A stretch of 64,000 bases of DNA from Cryptomeria japonica (GCF_030272615.1 NC_081411.1:183108977-183172976); one strand, 5' to 3'. Shown: positions 41,784-53,157, counted from the first letter of the stretch. Numbers and translations are program-made. The notes: generated from the letters alone by a model not told the origin.

Positions 41784-42393
41784 AATGCTCGCAACTCTTT
41801 GCAATTGCCAATTTCTGGAGGAATAAATCCATGTAGTCGGTTTTCATGAAGAGCTCTGCAAGCACACAATAGTACTCTATCACTGATACGGAAAATATAG
41901 GGAAGTTTTGAATTTGCAAAAGCATAATTCCCAAAGCAGAGGCAGGAATCAGACATACAATCTGTGCAGCTTCTTCAACTTGCTAATGCTGGGAGAAATG
42001 GTTCCACCAAGGAATAGATAAGGTAGAAGGTCCACCAAGGAGTAGATAAGGTAGGTTTCTAGCAATGGAACAGAGGACATCATAAAGGTCCATTAGTAAA
42101 TCAGCAAAGTCGAAAAATATCATAGAAAATCAAATGCAGTTTTTTTTTTCTAGTCAATTTATGTGATTTTGTAACAATGGCTAAAGCCTTCTCTTTTTGA
42201 TATTTTAGGACTGTAAATAAAAATGGGTGTTTGAAGATAAAAGGGCAATCCACATACAATGCAGTAACTCTTTTGCTGAAATGGTTGCATGCTACACCAC
42301 TCTAGCCACATGGGTTTGTATCTGATTCATTCCAGTTTCTCAAAACATTCTTTGTGTCATTATGTGTTGCCTTAAATTCTAGCAATGCTAAAC
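41784..42393 (-). pseudogene. LRR receptor-like kinase fragment (FEI/At5g62710-like)
   Basis: Three consecutive exons of an LRR receptor kinase ectodomain. Exon 42258-42393 encodes an LRR N-terminal cap: GLALLEFKATHNDTKNVL, then NWNESDTNPCG and SGVACNHFSKRVTAL, ending at a GTATGT donor. Exon ending at 41959 encodes LGGTISPSISKLKKLHRL, also with GTATGT. Exon 41784-41855 is exactly 72 bases with AG and GTAAGT borders and encodes LHENRLHGFIPPEIGNCKEL. The 72-base single-LRR exon and the wording match the FEI1/FEI2 and At5g62710 group of LRR kinases. A stop replaces the Trp of the cap (CG*SG), and no transmembrane or kinase exons follow before the PPR fragments, so it is a dead fragment. Confidence 0.8.
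42003..42058. repeat. 28-bp tandem duplication
   Basis: tccaccaagg(a/g)(a/g)tagataaggtag repeated at 42003-42030 and 42031-42058, at the 5' side of the second LRR exon; it disturbs that exon's acceptor. Confidence 0.8.
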
Positions 42394-42993
42394 CTGTCAT
42401 CCAATGAAAAGCCACAAGCATCCCCAAAACTTAAAAAATTAACAAATTCCAATATATGCCTGCTAGAACTCTATTCACCTTTGGTCTTGAGTTCTACTAT
42501 ATTGGATGCATACCCAAGTATAGAAGCATTGTGTTCTTAATGTTGAAATCATTATATCTTCGGGTTTTACTTGTATTGTCTATATGTCACCCCTGCTCTC
42601 CTTGTTAATGCTGCATCTGATGTGGTAAGAACATTCCAGCTAGTGGTACCCAGCACATTATATTGTCCATGGATCTTTGCCAAGATTAGTCATTCATACA
42701 GAATCTCTTCTCCTTCAGCCCTGAGTAAATTTTGTCTGCAGGATCAAGACTTTACCATTGGATCCCATTGACTTAAGGCTTCTACAGTAAACAGGGCTTC
42801 ACCACTCTTCCATCTTGTCAAACACTTAATTTCTTTTGCTACCTATGAATCACTGCCATCCAAAGCACGTTCTATCATACCATTCTTAACATATCCTGGA
42901 TTACTTATTTGGTTTCTCTAGAAAATAGACAATTGGAGTTACCATCATATTGGGAATCCTCCTGGTTTCCTGTTGTATTGCACTTTTCCTCAT

Positions 42994-43110
42994 TTTAGTT
43001 TTGCTCTTAAATCAAAAGTCCAATTTTTCATATGGATGACAGATAAAATAATGTGCATGAACATGTTTGGAGATTTTAGTTTTGCTCTTAAATCAAAAGT
43101 CCAATTTTTT
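42994..43110. repeat. 36-bp direct repeat, two copies 80 bp apart
   Basis: attttagttttgctcttaaa...agtccaattttt occurs at 42994-43030 and again at 43074-43110 with no differences that I can see over its length. Confidence 0.85.
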
Positions 43111-43859
43111 TTGTTTGGAGATGTTTGTCAAATATGTTTTCTAAGGCACACTGATATAGGTATTGCTAACAAATACGTTGTTCAATGCCTGACTATTGAA
43201 TTGTTGGGGGATATATGCTTACTGGGGCTTGCACCTTTGTCTTTAGAATAGCGATGCCCCATCTGAACCACTGGACAACAGTATAACAGGCTGATTTGTA
43301 TATTTTTCAATGCAGGTTACTTGTAACATGACAATATGTTTACTTTAAATGTCTGGGCTTAGCATAAGGTGGCATTGTTAATTTAGTTTTTAGCATAGTG
43401 CATTTATTCTGTGACAACTGAGAGATCAACAATGTTTAACATACTCCTAAAGGTTCTAACATGCTTTCAGTTATTATCTAGCATTGCCTTGTTCAGGGTG
43501 TCATTATCAAATGTACAGGACACATCCTTGTAAGTAATAAGACCCAGCTCTAGCTAACACCCTGAGAAATTGTTAGTTCACTCTTCTTTCTAGACCTCAA
43601 GATCAATCATTTCATTTTTGTATTTGTTAATATTCTATTCATATGCAAATTTTCTTTCCAAATCTTCTGGGCTCTTCTGTTAATGTGTGTTCCTTTGAGA
43701 ATCTTTTTAAAACCTTTCTTGTATTGATGACTTTATACGGTTAGAGCAGCATCTCTTTTCCAAAGACTTATAATTGAAGAATAGAACTGATATATGAAGC
43801 ACTGATTGCTCAAGCCAGAACCATTAAATAAAAGAGGCGCCTTAAGAAGCCAATAAAAA

Positions 43860-43890
43860 TAGTCAGTTGCTCTTAAAGAGCAGCTGACTA
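43860..43890. repeat. 31-base near-perfect inverted repeat
   Basis: Arms TAGTCAGTTGCTCTT and AAGAGCAGCTGACTA around a single A; 14 of 15 arm positions pair and the other can form G-U in RNA. No neighbouring gene is recognised, so no role is assigned. Confidence 0.8.
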
Positions 43891-44835
43891 CTTTAGATTG
43901 GAGCCGATCAGCACAGCACAGACAAGTGTAATCTTCATGAACTGATGCACTATTCTAGTGTAATAATGTTTGACATAGAATCCAGAGTCTAGGAATTAGT
44001 GTGCGTTAAAGTCCACTTCTTGCAGTGGTTATCTACCTGGCAAGGGATCAATCACAGAGATAACCATGTGTGCAAACACTCATAAAGAGGCTTGCACCAA
44101 GCATGGGATTTATTTCTTGCCATGTGAAGCTACCTTCCCCAAGAGTATCGGTACCTTCTCAGGCTCAGAGCAGGTGGTTTTTAAGGGCTGTAATGAATCA
44201 TATTGCTCACCCCTTATGTCAACTGTTCTCTAGACTTTAAATTAACTATAGACAGTGGGGATGGTCTAATTTACATGAAAATTAGAAAATCAAATCTGTC
44301 ATAATATAGAAAGTCCAGAGTTATGTTGCAACATATTGCAACATTGCATGTTTTCATTTGAAAACTCTTGGATTTAGAAGCACAATTTGATAAATTTGAC
44401 GATTGTGAATTTTTAACCTTGCTAATAATTAGCCATGAATCGCCCTTAAGTTATCTTTGAAGAGTTACAAGAGATAAAGAAAAAGTGTTGAAAACACGGC
44501 CACTTGCAATACCGATTTAGTTGACAGGTTTCATAAGCAATTGATCAGCCCATCCACTCTAATGGAAAAATCCTAATCAAATACGCCAAACGCAGGCATT
44601 CAGCCAGCCATGTGATGCGTTTGTTATTTCTTAAGTCGTTTGATTTGCACAAAGCACGTAACAATCATATCCATCGATCTTGTACTATTTCCTTTCAGTA
44701 GATTGAACAGAACTACTACTTTTGCAGCAGGTAATTAAGGTATGGTTTCTATGTTGGAGGAGGTTAGAATTATATTTCAATAAATTTGATGGAATGAATA
44801 CGTTTTAAAAGGAAGCATACTTAACTCTTACCAAA

Positions 44836-44955
44836 CCAATCTCCTCCTCTTTTTCCCTTCAGTGCATTTGCTTTGCGCTGCTGTTATGAGACCCGTGAAT
44901 GCGTCCTGGACATCCTTTGTTGTTGCTGCCCATAATCTGGGTTTATCTATCATGA
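44836..44955 (-). other. Possible small coding exon
   Basis: On the minus strand an ATG opens a 40-codon frame, MIDKPRLWAATTKDVQDAF then TGLITAAQSKCTEGKKRRRL, less AT-rich than its surroundings, running into TTTGgtaagagtt, a good plant splice donor. It could be the first exon of a host gene in the same orientation as the LRR kinase fragment. I do not recognise the peptide and see no following exon. Confidence 0.3.
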
Positions 44956-45162
44956 AATAAATAATAATAAATTTTGTAATGCGAGTCCAACTTCTCTATC
45001 ATGGCTTATTTGATTGGAAGCTAGTTATCAAATATAATGTATTTTATAGGTTTTTGAATGCAAAAGCTCAAAACAGCTAGAAAGTCTATAGAGAAGCTCA
45101 AAACTGTAAAAAATTCCAAAAACAATTGAGTCAGAAAAAGAAAATGAAATTACACAATTTAT

Positions 45163-45294
45163 TACCACTGTATTAGTTTTGTACACAATTAATTGGCAAA
45201 CAAAAATACCACTGTACTAGTTTTGTACACAATTAATTGGCAAACAAAAATACCACTGTACTAGTTTTGTACACAGTTAATTGGCAAACAATAA
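45163..45294. repeat. Three-copy 44-bp tandem repeat
   Basis: Units start at 45163, 45207 and 45251 with taccactgta and contain ttttgtacacaattaattgg. Copies differ at only a few bases. Confidence 0.9.
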
Positions 45295-46254
45295 TCAAGA
45301 CAAGTACTTTCACTTTAAAGTCTATGTAAATCAATTAACAATGTCAACAAATATATCTCAATATATATACATGTTTCCTTCTTCTACTCTGTATTGCAGT
45401 GTTGTGTCTATGGATTAAATAGATATTGCATATAATCATATGTGCCTTCCTTCCCAGTGATTCTGATAGTTGCATCTATAATTATCTGAAATTCAACTTT
45501 GACCAAATCAAAATAAAAAACTATTAGATCTTAGTACTAATTCACTTCAACCACCCCTATCAACAACAATTCATAACAACCACACTTTCCCAACCAATCC
45601 TCAGCTGGAACTGCCCTGCTTGCAGCTCTTGTTTATGTATGCCCTATATCTTACATCAAATGTTGCTTTAATTTGTTTGATGAAACAATCTAAATTTGAC
45701 TCCAACTAAGTTATTAATTTTTCCATGCTAGTGTTCCACAAAAGTATTTCATGTTCATTGGCTAATCTTTCAATGCCTTTAAGAATGAGATCTAATTAAT
45801 ATCTAAGAGTTATCGAAATAAACTTTTAGAAAACAACACTACTCTCCATCTACCAAATTTGTTACACTATGGGATTAAAAATTATTAATTTTTTATTCAA
45901 TAATGTTTTCATTCATGATTTCAATTGTTCAAATATAGCTTTTGCTCTAGGAAGAGTTGATCAGAAGTCTAGATTGTACATGTCTATTATTTGAGTCATT
46001 TAGTGGTTTTTCATGCACTATCCATCAAGATTCTTTAATTATATTATGAAACGAACATTTTGGTCATGCAATCTATTGGTATTTACAGGAAAATAAATAA
46101 ATAAAAGGAGTAACACGCGACTCAATATAATAATCAAAATCTTTTACCTCTTTTACCGTAGTATTTCAATTGAAATGAAGTGAAGTGCATCCTTTCTTCA
46201 CTTTATTTTCTCTCCAAATTGATGTTTGATTGCAATATTTGCAAAGTGGATTAC

Positions 46255-47480
46255 TCAACAAAGTATCTTGTCTTGTAGGTCTTGATTGTCAAAGCTTTGT
46301 TCTTCTTTCTCTTTGAGTTTATCCATCAGTTCCTTTCTCTTTTCTCTGGATGTGTTCATTTGTTCTTTCAAGGATTCAATGAAATTTTTAGGTGCTTCTA
46401 GACTTCTCCTCAGGCTATTTTTTTCTTTCATCATTGCATCAAGATCTTCAAGTGCCACAGTAAGTTTCTTCTACAAACCAAAGTCCATTGATTCAATCTT
46501 CTAGATCTTCCTCAAGTTGTTAGGCTCCTTCCGAGGAACTAAGATCTGATACCAACTGTTGGAATTAATGAAAAATGAGAGGGGGGGTTGAATCAATGTT
46601 CTACTATTCACAAAATTATTAAACCGATTCTTAAACTACTTGATGCATAAGAATGAAAGTAAAGTGCAACAACATAAACCAATCAACCACAAAACTATAA
46701 CACCAAAATTTTTACATGGAAACCCAGAAAAAGGAAAAAACACGATGGGATTTGAACCCACAATATTATTATGATTTGATCATGAGTATGATAATACTAC
46801 GAAAAGAGGAATGCACTTGCATTGAGACTTATTGCCTAGAGCTCATCGCTTATATACAAAAGAGGGCTATAACCCGAAGGACTCTTTGTCCTACAAATGA
46901 TTACAATAGTGTCTAAACTAAAGAATAACATCTATTAATGCCAATAGTTTCAGTTAGGCTCAAGAGTTCTTCTACCACTGTTATGTCTCTCTACTCTGTT
47001 CTGCTTCTCTATCATATACCAGAGCACTAAAAGCTTCAATCATAACCACAAAAATTTGCACATTCACTCATACAATCTTCTCACACTTATGCCATCTCAC
47101 AAAATGCTCAAATGTATCAATCTTATATATCTGCATCAACAAAACAAATCAATCCCCATGTCGACTTCCAAAAACCACACAACACGCAACATGAAACATG
47201 TATCATCAAGTTGGCTCAATTCGTCCACAAATCCATATGCGGACCCAAAAAAATTGATAACAAGCTTCACACATGTTGGACCAATCTCCTCGACCTCAAC
47301 ACCAATCACCAATATCATCCCAAAGATTTCAAACCGCATGTTACATCATAATGGCTTTGTTCTTCCTAAATTACTAGATACCGAACCTTCAAACTCACTC
47401 ATGAAACAACACTAGATATCAGAATTATGGAATAAGCTACCTCGAACCTCAAATCATCTGCCTCTATTACCGCAACTAAA
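46255..47480 (-). mobile_element. LTR-element remnant E4 (gag start, primer site, LTR)
   Basis: Minus-strand remnant of the same broad family as E5. 46255-46458 encodes a coiled-coil segment (EKNSLRRSLEAPK, MNTSREKRKELMDKLKEKEEQ) like the start of the E5 gag. The primer-binding site TGGTATCAGATC is at 46543-46554, and an LTR begins two bases beyond at 46557 with TGTTGGAATT and a GAGAGGGGGGGTTGAATCA-type block also seen in the E5 LTR end. A TATA-like run lies near 46850. The far LTR end was not found; 47480 is approximate. Broken; not datable. Confidence 0.65.
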
Positions 47481-47499
47481 TTTACACAATCAAAATCAA

Positions 47500-48090
47500 G
47501 ATCTACACACTATACTCATATTGTGTCGGATATTGTATTCCACTTTCCAAACATGCCAAATGATAATACAACTTCCTGTAAATCAAATCTACATTTACCA
47601 GATATGATTTCTGAACTAAGTTGTCATCAATGACAAATCCTAAGAATTTATCATGCATCAATCTTAATCGGAACAATGTCTCTTGCCAACACATTCATCA
47701 GTCGACCATGACTGAGATGGCTTAGAAGCTTGAAGTGAACAACATGAAGCTGAGATTGATGCCCTTCACAAGTCAAGTACAAGATAATATAAGTTACTCT
47801 ATGAGCCCATATTGGTGGCATGGATAATCGATGTGTCCCTTGGCTAGTAAAATTTAATGGAGGGTCACCATGCACTGTAAATTTTGTCTTGATTGTCCTA
47901 GCATCTTTGCCCTCTAGAAATGGTTCTCCTATTGCAGGTAATCCTATAAGCTTTGTAATTATCTACTCTATAAAAACTATTGTCAAACCATTTACCACAT
48001 CCTAGTCATTCCTCAAAGCTTGAGCGAATTCCAGAGCTACTTCTTCATTAAAACAATGCAACTTCAAGAAGTAGTCCAACCACCCATAGC
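47500..48090 (-). pseudogene. Retroelement-associated ORF with GLP motif
   Basis: Minus-strand pieces give EEVALEFAQALRN, then IITKLIGLPAIGEPFLEG, TKFTVHGDPPLNFTSQGTH and LHVVHFKLLSHLSHGRLMNV. The centre resembles a motif of the 53757-54743 ORF of E5 (ITKEVVKVVTGLPSTGNRP) and more loosely plant-mobile-domain-like ORFs carried by plant LTR elements. It lies downstream of a minus-strand gypsy integrase fragment (48950-49920) and may be that element's extra ORF. Function unknown; broken. Confidence 0.45.
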
Positions 48091-48630
48091 TTTTGTATAA
48101 GGGTTCACAATCTTTATCTTCTAAGATTAGAGTATGCTCCACTAGTTTGTGGCGAACTGGAGAACCTCTCATTCCTACAAATTCTCTTCACTTACAATTT
48201 TGAATTCATGATTCTTCTCTGTAACTTCAGATTCCCACCCTTTAGCTTCAAATTCATATGAGAAGTATTGGCTTATGTTACTATTTTCAAAAACTATGGT
48301 AAGGTACAACAATAAAAATAGGGGATGTGGAGAAATAAATGACTTGATAAGTTAAAACTGTGAGGTACATGCAATATTTTTCAACATTTCAAATGTATTA
48401 TCAAAATTGATTCAATTTATCTTAACTAGAGTTAAACTTAACTGACATGGGCTAGTATGTGGCAAATTTAACAAATTACTCCCCCCACCCCCCTGACTTA
48501 AAATGACGTAGGTGTCCACACATGAGGGGGACTAAGCAATTTGAATGCAAAGATAAATACATAATCATAAAAAGGTTATAAAAAGTTATAAGTTAAATAA
48601 TAATGAACTGAAAAATCTCATACTTGCAGC
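48091..48630. other. No recognised gene
   Basis: AT-rich stretch, possibly part of the same old element. A pyrimidine-type run (ccccccacccccc) lies near 48481. Confidence 0.4.
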
Positions 48631-48809
48631 TGAGATGACAAAATTAGCGCATTGCTTTAATGTAATGCACGTGCGAGTTGGAATTTTGAAAAGTTGGATA
48701 TGTCTTCAGATGAATTATGCTGAAATGACAAAATTAGCGCATTGCTTTAATGTAATGCACGTGCGAGTTGGAATTTTGAAAAGTTGGACATGTCTTCAGA
48801 TGAATTATG
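48631..48809. repeat. 90-bp tandem duplication with G-box
   Basis: Two copies, 48631-48720 and 48721-48809, almost identical. Each contains a CACGTG G-box core (48668-48673 and 48758-48763) inside tgcacgtgc. G-boxes bind plant bZIP and bHLH factors; with no gene nearby the role is unknown. Confidence 0.85.
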
Positions 48810-48949
48810 AAGTGACAATGAGAGAATAGAATAATGAAATGAGGTGGAGGTGATGTGGAATGTAAATGGAAATAAGGATATCCACGTGGACGTAGAATCT
48901 TTGTTATGAAAAAGAAATGGATGTTTATTAAACATGTGGTGAACCTAGA

Positions 48950-49920
48950 GGATCACCTTCCTTAGCTACAGGAAAAGTCTTACTTTGGAATTTCACAAAC
49001 TACTGGATGAAGTCCTCTTTGGTTGTTCGCTTATGATAGAGACATAGATGATTCCCATTTACTATTAGTTTAAATTTGATAGCATCCATAGTGAGTAATT
49101 TAATAGCTCAATTTGAATATACTTATGCAACCTCATAAGGATCCAAACATCTAGTTTGAAGTTTTACTAGAGTGTCCTTATAATGAGAGTCATACAATAG
49201 AGCCCAATCACTTGGGTTAAATTTATTGGTTTTGATACTCGTGATGTTGTTTTGTTTTGTGTTGTTGAATTAATGCAGTGCATTGTAGGGCAATTTTTCT
49301 CATTTCGTCTAATGTGTTGAGTTGTATTATTCTGTCTCTTTGTGCTTGTGACAAATCCATACCTAATTCCAAGGTTGTTTTGAGATTTTTATGTTCAAAC
49401 TCTACAGGTATCATTGTTGTTTTGCCATATACCAATTCAAAAGGAGTGAAGAAAGTTCTTATTTTCCATGGTTTCCTATAGGCCCATAATACTTCTAATA
49501 AGTAGTTTTCCTGGCCCTTTTTTGCAAGGCTACTTTTTTGGTGAGAATGGCCTCAATTTCCCTATTAGTAACCACTACTTTCACATTGTCCCATGTATCG
49601 TATGGGGTTGAATTTTTGTGTCTACTATTATATTCTTCTACCAACGTTGCCACCAAATTAGAGGTGAATTGGGCACCTTGATCTGTTAGAATTTCTCTAG
49701 GTAGTCCATAACTGGTAAAAATATCCTCATATAGAAATTTTGCAGCTTTATTGTCTCTTGCATGTTTCATAGATCTAACTTCGACCCATTTAGTTAGGTA
49801 TTCGGTGCACACAAAAATATGACTTACCATTAGAAGGTGGATCAATAGGCCCTACAAAATCCATACCCCACTTATCAAAAGGGGTGCATGTTGATGTTTT
49901 TTTAGCACAATCGAACATAG
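48950..49920 (-). pseudogene. Ty3/gypsy integrase fragment
   Basis: 49495-49845 encodes part of the catalytic core (CTEYLTKWVEVRSMKHAR, GLPREILTDQGAQFTSNLV); 49223-49435 encodes the following C-terminal part (MVYGKTTMIPVEFE, MRKIALQCTALIQQ); the stretch below 49220 continues into the end of integrase (SHYKDTLVKLQTRC-like, NGNHLRLYH-like pieces). It is a single-domain fragment of a gypsy element distinct from E2 and E3. No LTR is tied to it. Broken fossil. Confidence 0.8.
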
Positions 49921-51436
49921 AATAAAATAACAAAGGTGTTTTATCCTCTCTTGATCAAAATATTCTTGGATGATAAACTGAATGATCGACCAAGATGACT
50001 CAAAGGTTTCTATATTCAGGTCTTGATGTGTGGATAGCTCAATTGGTTGATGTGATTTGCTAGCAATCCAAGGGGACTTACATTGAATACTTGAATGTTG
50101 AATGTTTGGATGTTGCTAGAACTTAGATAATAACTACTTTCTTGGAAAATAAAATAAAAAAAGACATAGGGTTTGAGGAGTCTATTCTTAAAAATATCGG
50201 AACGATGGACAATCTTCTGTGAAACTTGACTAACCCTTGATTTCACATGCAAAGCACCACCTTTGTCTGATGTAAAATCACATCCCCATCAATAGACACA
50301 ACACCAATATCCACCTTGATTTGTACCTCAATAGGAGAAATAAGATGACACAAACAAGTAAGGGCAACAACAACTCAATTGCAACCAAAGTCCTAAGAAG
50401 ACTTCTTTTACCAGTTCTCTAGAAAGGGCAACATTTTCCCCTAATAGAAACACCAAATCTCCCCTGCCCAATGGTCTCCACATCCATAGGGTAGGCAAGA
50501 AAGGAGTCCAACATAAAATGAAATAAACCCTCCACCTCTCCCATTAAACTAGTCTCCACTTCAATAGGAAAGCTCTCGACCTCAATAGAAAAATTCTAAA
50601 AAGAGATAAGGGTGAAAAAATCATAGGCTCTAACCTAAAAAATAGTTATCTCAGCAAAAAGAGCCATCTCAATATCCACAAAAGGATATCCTACCATCAT
50701 ATCCTCCACCTCAATAGGAGAATCAAGGGTAGAATCTAAAAGATAGGCAAGTATGGACCCCTTACAATAGCTTCGTTTCTTAGAAGTAAGGGTTAACAAG
50801 GATCCAAACAACCAGACATAAGAAGCTCCCAAGAAAACTTCCAAGAAGTCAACTAAAAACATAGAATCATAGAAGGCAAAATTCTCTTTAACAAAAGAAA
50901 CAAAGAACACCCCTAACTAAAAACACTAACCATTCACAAAAGAATACCCCATAAAAAATAGGGGTCCAAAGTAAAGACCAAGAGAGGACCACACACACAC
51001 TCCCTACTACTTTTCTACAACTATCAAGGAAAAACAAAGGGGACACAACCCCAAACTTGGAGAGAAAACATTGATTCCAACACAAAAATTAAGAGATGTC
51101 CAAACCAAATAGATCATGAGAAAAGAAAGTCACCTTACCAAAGTCCCATTGGGACAATGCAAACTCCAAAGAGATGAGAACAAAGACATGGATAAATAGA
51201 AAAGATCCTCTAACAACAAAACCAAAGCCAGTTGTTGCATAGGGGCCACACTCCTCTTGGACCAAAACACTCCTCTTGAACCAAAACACTTCATCCATAG
51301 GAAAATCCAGAAGAATGACAAGTTGTGCTTGAAGTCAAGAGAAGAACAAAACAAAATATACTTCATGAATCAAAGCAGGGACACAAGAAAAACTCGCACC
51401 CCAAACCAAAGGCCAACAACTCAACACCAAAGACCA
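49921..51436. other. No recognised gene; repeated tccacctcaatagga motif
   Basis: The left part to about 50270 looks like an LTR remnant (tgttgatgtttttttagcac near 49889) without a partner. From 50280 the plus strand is A/C-rich, and the motif tccacctcaataggag recurs at least four times (for example near 50320, 50525, 50570, 50705). The minus strand is open over long runs with Phe/Leu/Val-rich translations that match nothing I know; I treat this as composition. The same type of sequence resumes at 57935 beyond E5. Confidence 0.4.
51432..51436. repeat. Target-site duplication of E5, left copy
   Basis: GACCA before the left LTR; AACCA follows the right LTR at 57935-57939 (4 of 5 identical). Confidence 0.6.
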
Positions 51437-52246
51437 TGTTGGCATATGCACAGTCCAATGAGACATTGTAGGTGATTGAAGGTTTTGTCATTGATGACAA
51501 CCTTACAATCCTATGACACCGGCAAGGCATTCCACCGATGCTAGCAAGATCAGACTCTACATCGGCACTCAGACCGTTGGCACTGACAATGAAAGGAAGC
51601 ATACTGACATAAAAGTTGACAAGAATTTTATTGTTAATATATTTTGTTGTTTATTATTGAAAAATCATTGTAAGCCAACTTGGCAAGTTGTAAAATGACT
51701 CTTATATAAGAGAGATCATTGTAGAACATTTTGTAACAGATAGAGGAATGTAATTAGGTGAAATAAGGCAGACCTATTATGCGAATTATAGGTTAAGGGT
51801 TTATGTAAGAAGCAAAGTAGAAACCGGTATTGGATCTGGCATTATAAATGCTATTTTGAAGCAGTACAAGATACTGGATTTATATAATCCATTTTGTAAG
51901 TCAGTGAGACTTCCATTTTGTAATTGAGTAGTGAGCTCTAGGCACTTGGCCTTCCTACATGTGCAGGCCTCTCTTGTAGCAGTAATATTCTCTTATTGGC
52001 TAGTAAGTGAATATTGTGGGTCACAAGTCCCACCAAGGTTTTTCCCACACCGAGTTTCCTTGTTAAAATATTGTGTTATGGTGTGTTTTTCATGTGGTTG
52101 CTTTTGTCTCTATTTATTGCATTACTTTCTATTTACCGATACACAGTATTAATATGCTCTACATGTTTTAAGATAAGAAATTCTTATAACCGATTAGATA
52201 CTGATTCACCCCCCCCCCCCTCTTAGTATCTGTGGGAATCCTAATA
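51437..52246 (+). repeat. 5' LTR of E5
   Basis: About 810 bp, beginning TGTTGGCATATGCAC. Includes a TATA-like run (cttatataagagag, near 51705), a C-rich block near 52209 and a tagtatctgtgggaatcc end. Contains an 18-base stretch near 51520 not present in the 3' LTR. Confidence 0.85.
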
Positions 52247-52248
52247 AT

Positions 52249-52260
52249 TGGTATTAGAGC
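52249..52260 (+). other. Primer-binding site of E5
   Basis: TGGTATTAGAGC, close to the initiator-Met site, directly inside the 5' LTR. Confidence 0.8.
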
Positions 52261-53157
52261 TTGGTTCTCTATTTTCAAAAGCCTAACAACTTGAGGAAGA
52301 TCTTGACACCTGTAGAGATGGAAAACTTGATGAAGCAACTTGAAGGAGCTCTCTCAGACTATGATGCAGAAAAATTAAAAAATATCAAACTTGAAGATGA
52401 TCTAAAGGCTGCTCAGGATATCATTCAAGCACTTCAAGAAAATCTTACTATTTCAAGAAACAAGAGAAGAGAACTTTGTGAAAAGATGCTAAATGAGAAT
52501 GATGAAAAGGAAACTCTTAGTGATTTGATGAATAAGCCGAAGCAAGAGAACATGACACCAAAGAATGAGATGCAGGATATGACTATGAGATTTTGTAAAG
52601 AAATTGAAGATAGAATGAAGAATGAAGAAGACTTGACTAGAAGACTGAATGATGCTGCAAATGAAAACACAAGACTCAGTTATGAAAATGATATGTTGAA
52701 AACAGATCTAATGCATGCACAAAATGACTCAAATGAACTCATGAGACAAAAAGGTATCTTGGAAGGAGAACTAGTTGCTGCAAATCAACATAAAGAAAAA
52801 TTCAAGAAAAGCTCAGAAGAACTTGGTGACTTGTTGAAGAATCAAAAACCTAATGGTGACACAAATGGTCTTGGCTTTGAAACTAGTGAAAGCTCTGGTA
52901 CTGCAAACACGCAGGATCATGGCAAACTGGTAAGACAACCTACTGCTTATAAATTTAATGGCAAATTCTTTAACTATAACAAGTATGGTCATAGAGAAAA
53001 TCAATGTAGATCTAGAAATTATCAGAATACCAATGCACCCACCGGTCAATGTTCAAAATGCAACAAAGTTGGCCATAACTCTGAGAATTGCATAATGAAT
53101 GTGAGATGTTATGTTTGTGGAAGATTTGGACACTTATCTAATCAATGTAGAACATAA
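52261..53157 (+). CDS. gag: E5 Gag-like protein with zinc knuckles
   Basis: A 298-codon open stretch. Residues about 20-190 are strongly coiled-coil (heptads rich in Leu, Glu, Lys, for example LEGALSDYDAEKLKN and LTRRLNDAANENTRL). The C-terminal part has repeated CCHC knuckles: CSKCNKVGHNSENC and CYVCGRFGHLSNQC, with a degenerate knuckle before them (NYNKYGHRENQC) and a further one just beyond the ORF (CYACNKIGHIAKFC, near 53200). This is the nucleic-acid-binding part of an LTR-element Gag; a first ATG at 52261 overlaps the primer site, and the ATG at 52318 (MENLMKQLE) is a likelier start. Fossil element part. Confidence 0.75.
   Translation: MVLYFQKPNNLRKILTPVEMENLMKQLEGALSDYDAEKLKNIKLEDDLKAAQDIIQALQENLTISRNKRRELCEKMLNENDEKETLSDLMNKPKQENMTPKNEMQDMTMRFCKEIEDRMKNEEDLTRRLNDAANENTRLSYENDMLKTDLMHAQNDSNELMRQKGILEGELVAANQHKEKFKKSSEELGDLLKNQKPNGDTNGLGFETSESSGTANTQDHGKLVRQPTAYKFNGKFFNYNKYGHRENQCRSRNYQNTNAPTGQCSKCNKVGHNSENCIMNVRCYVCGRFGHLSNQCRT

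Larger units (their letters stand above)
42394..46254. other. Intergenic stretch, no gene recognised
   Basis: Nearly 4 kb without a supported gene. It holds a 36-bp direct repeat (42994-43030 and 43074-43110), a 31-base inverted repeat (43860-43890), a possible small exon (44836-44955, minus) and a three-copy 44-bp tandem repeat (45163-45294). Open stretches such as 42571-42771 and 42973-43251 show no recognisable protein. Confidence 0.5.

Noticed and set aside
50635-51366. Phe/Leu/Val-rich minus-strand ORFs as membrane proteins.
   Set aside because: Several overlapping frames are open at once with similar composition, which points to base composition, and no family is recognised.
51937-52152. 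Short ORFs repeated at 51931-52152 and 57623-57844 as a duplicated gene.
   Set aside because: They are the same positions of the two E5 LTRs.
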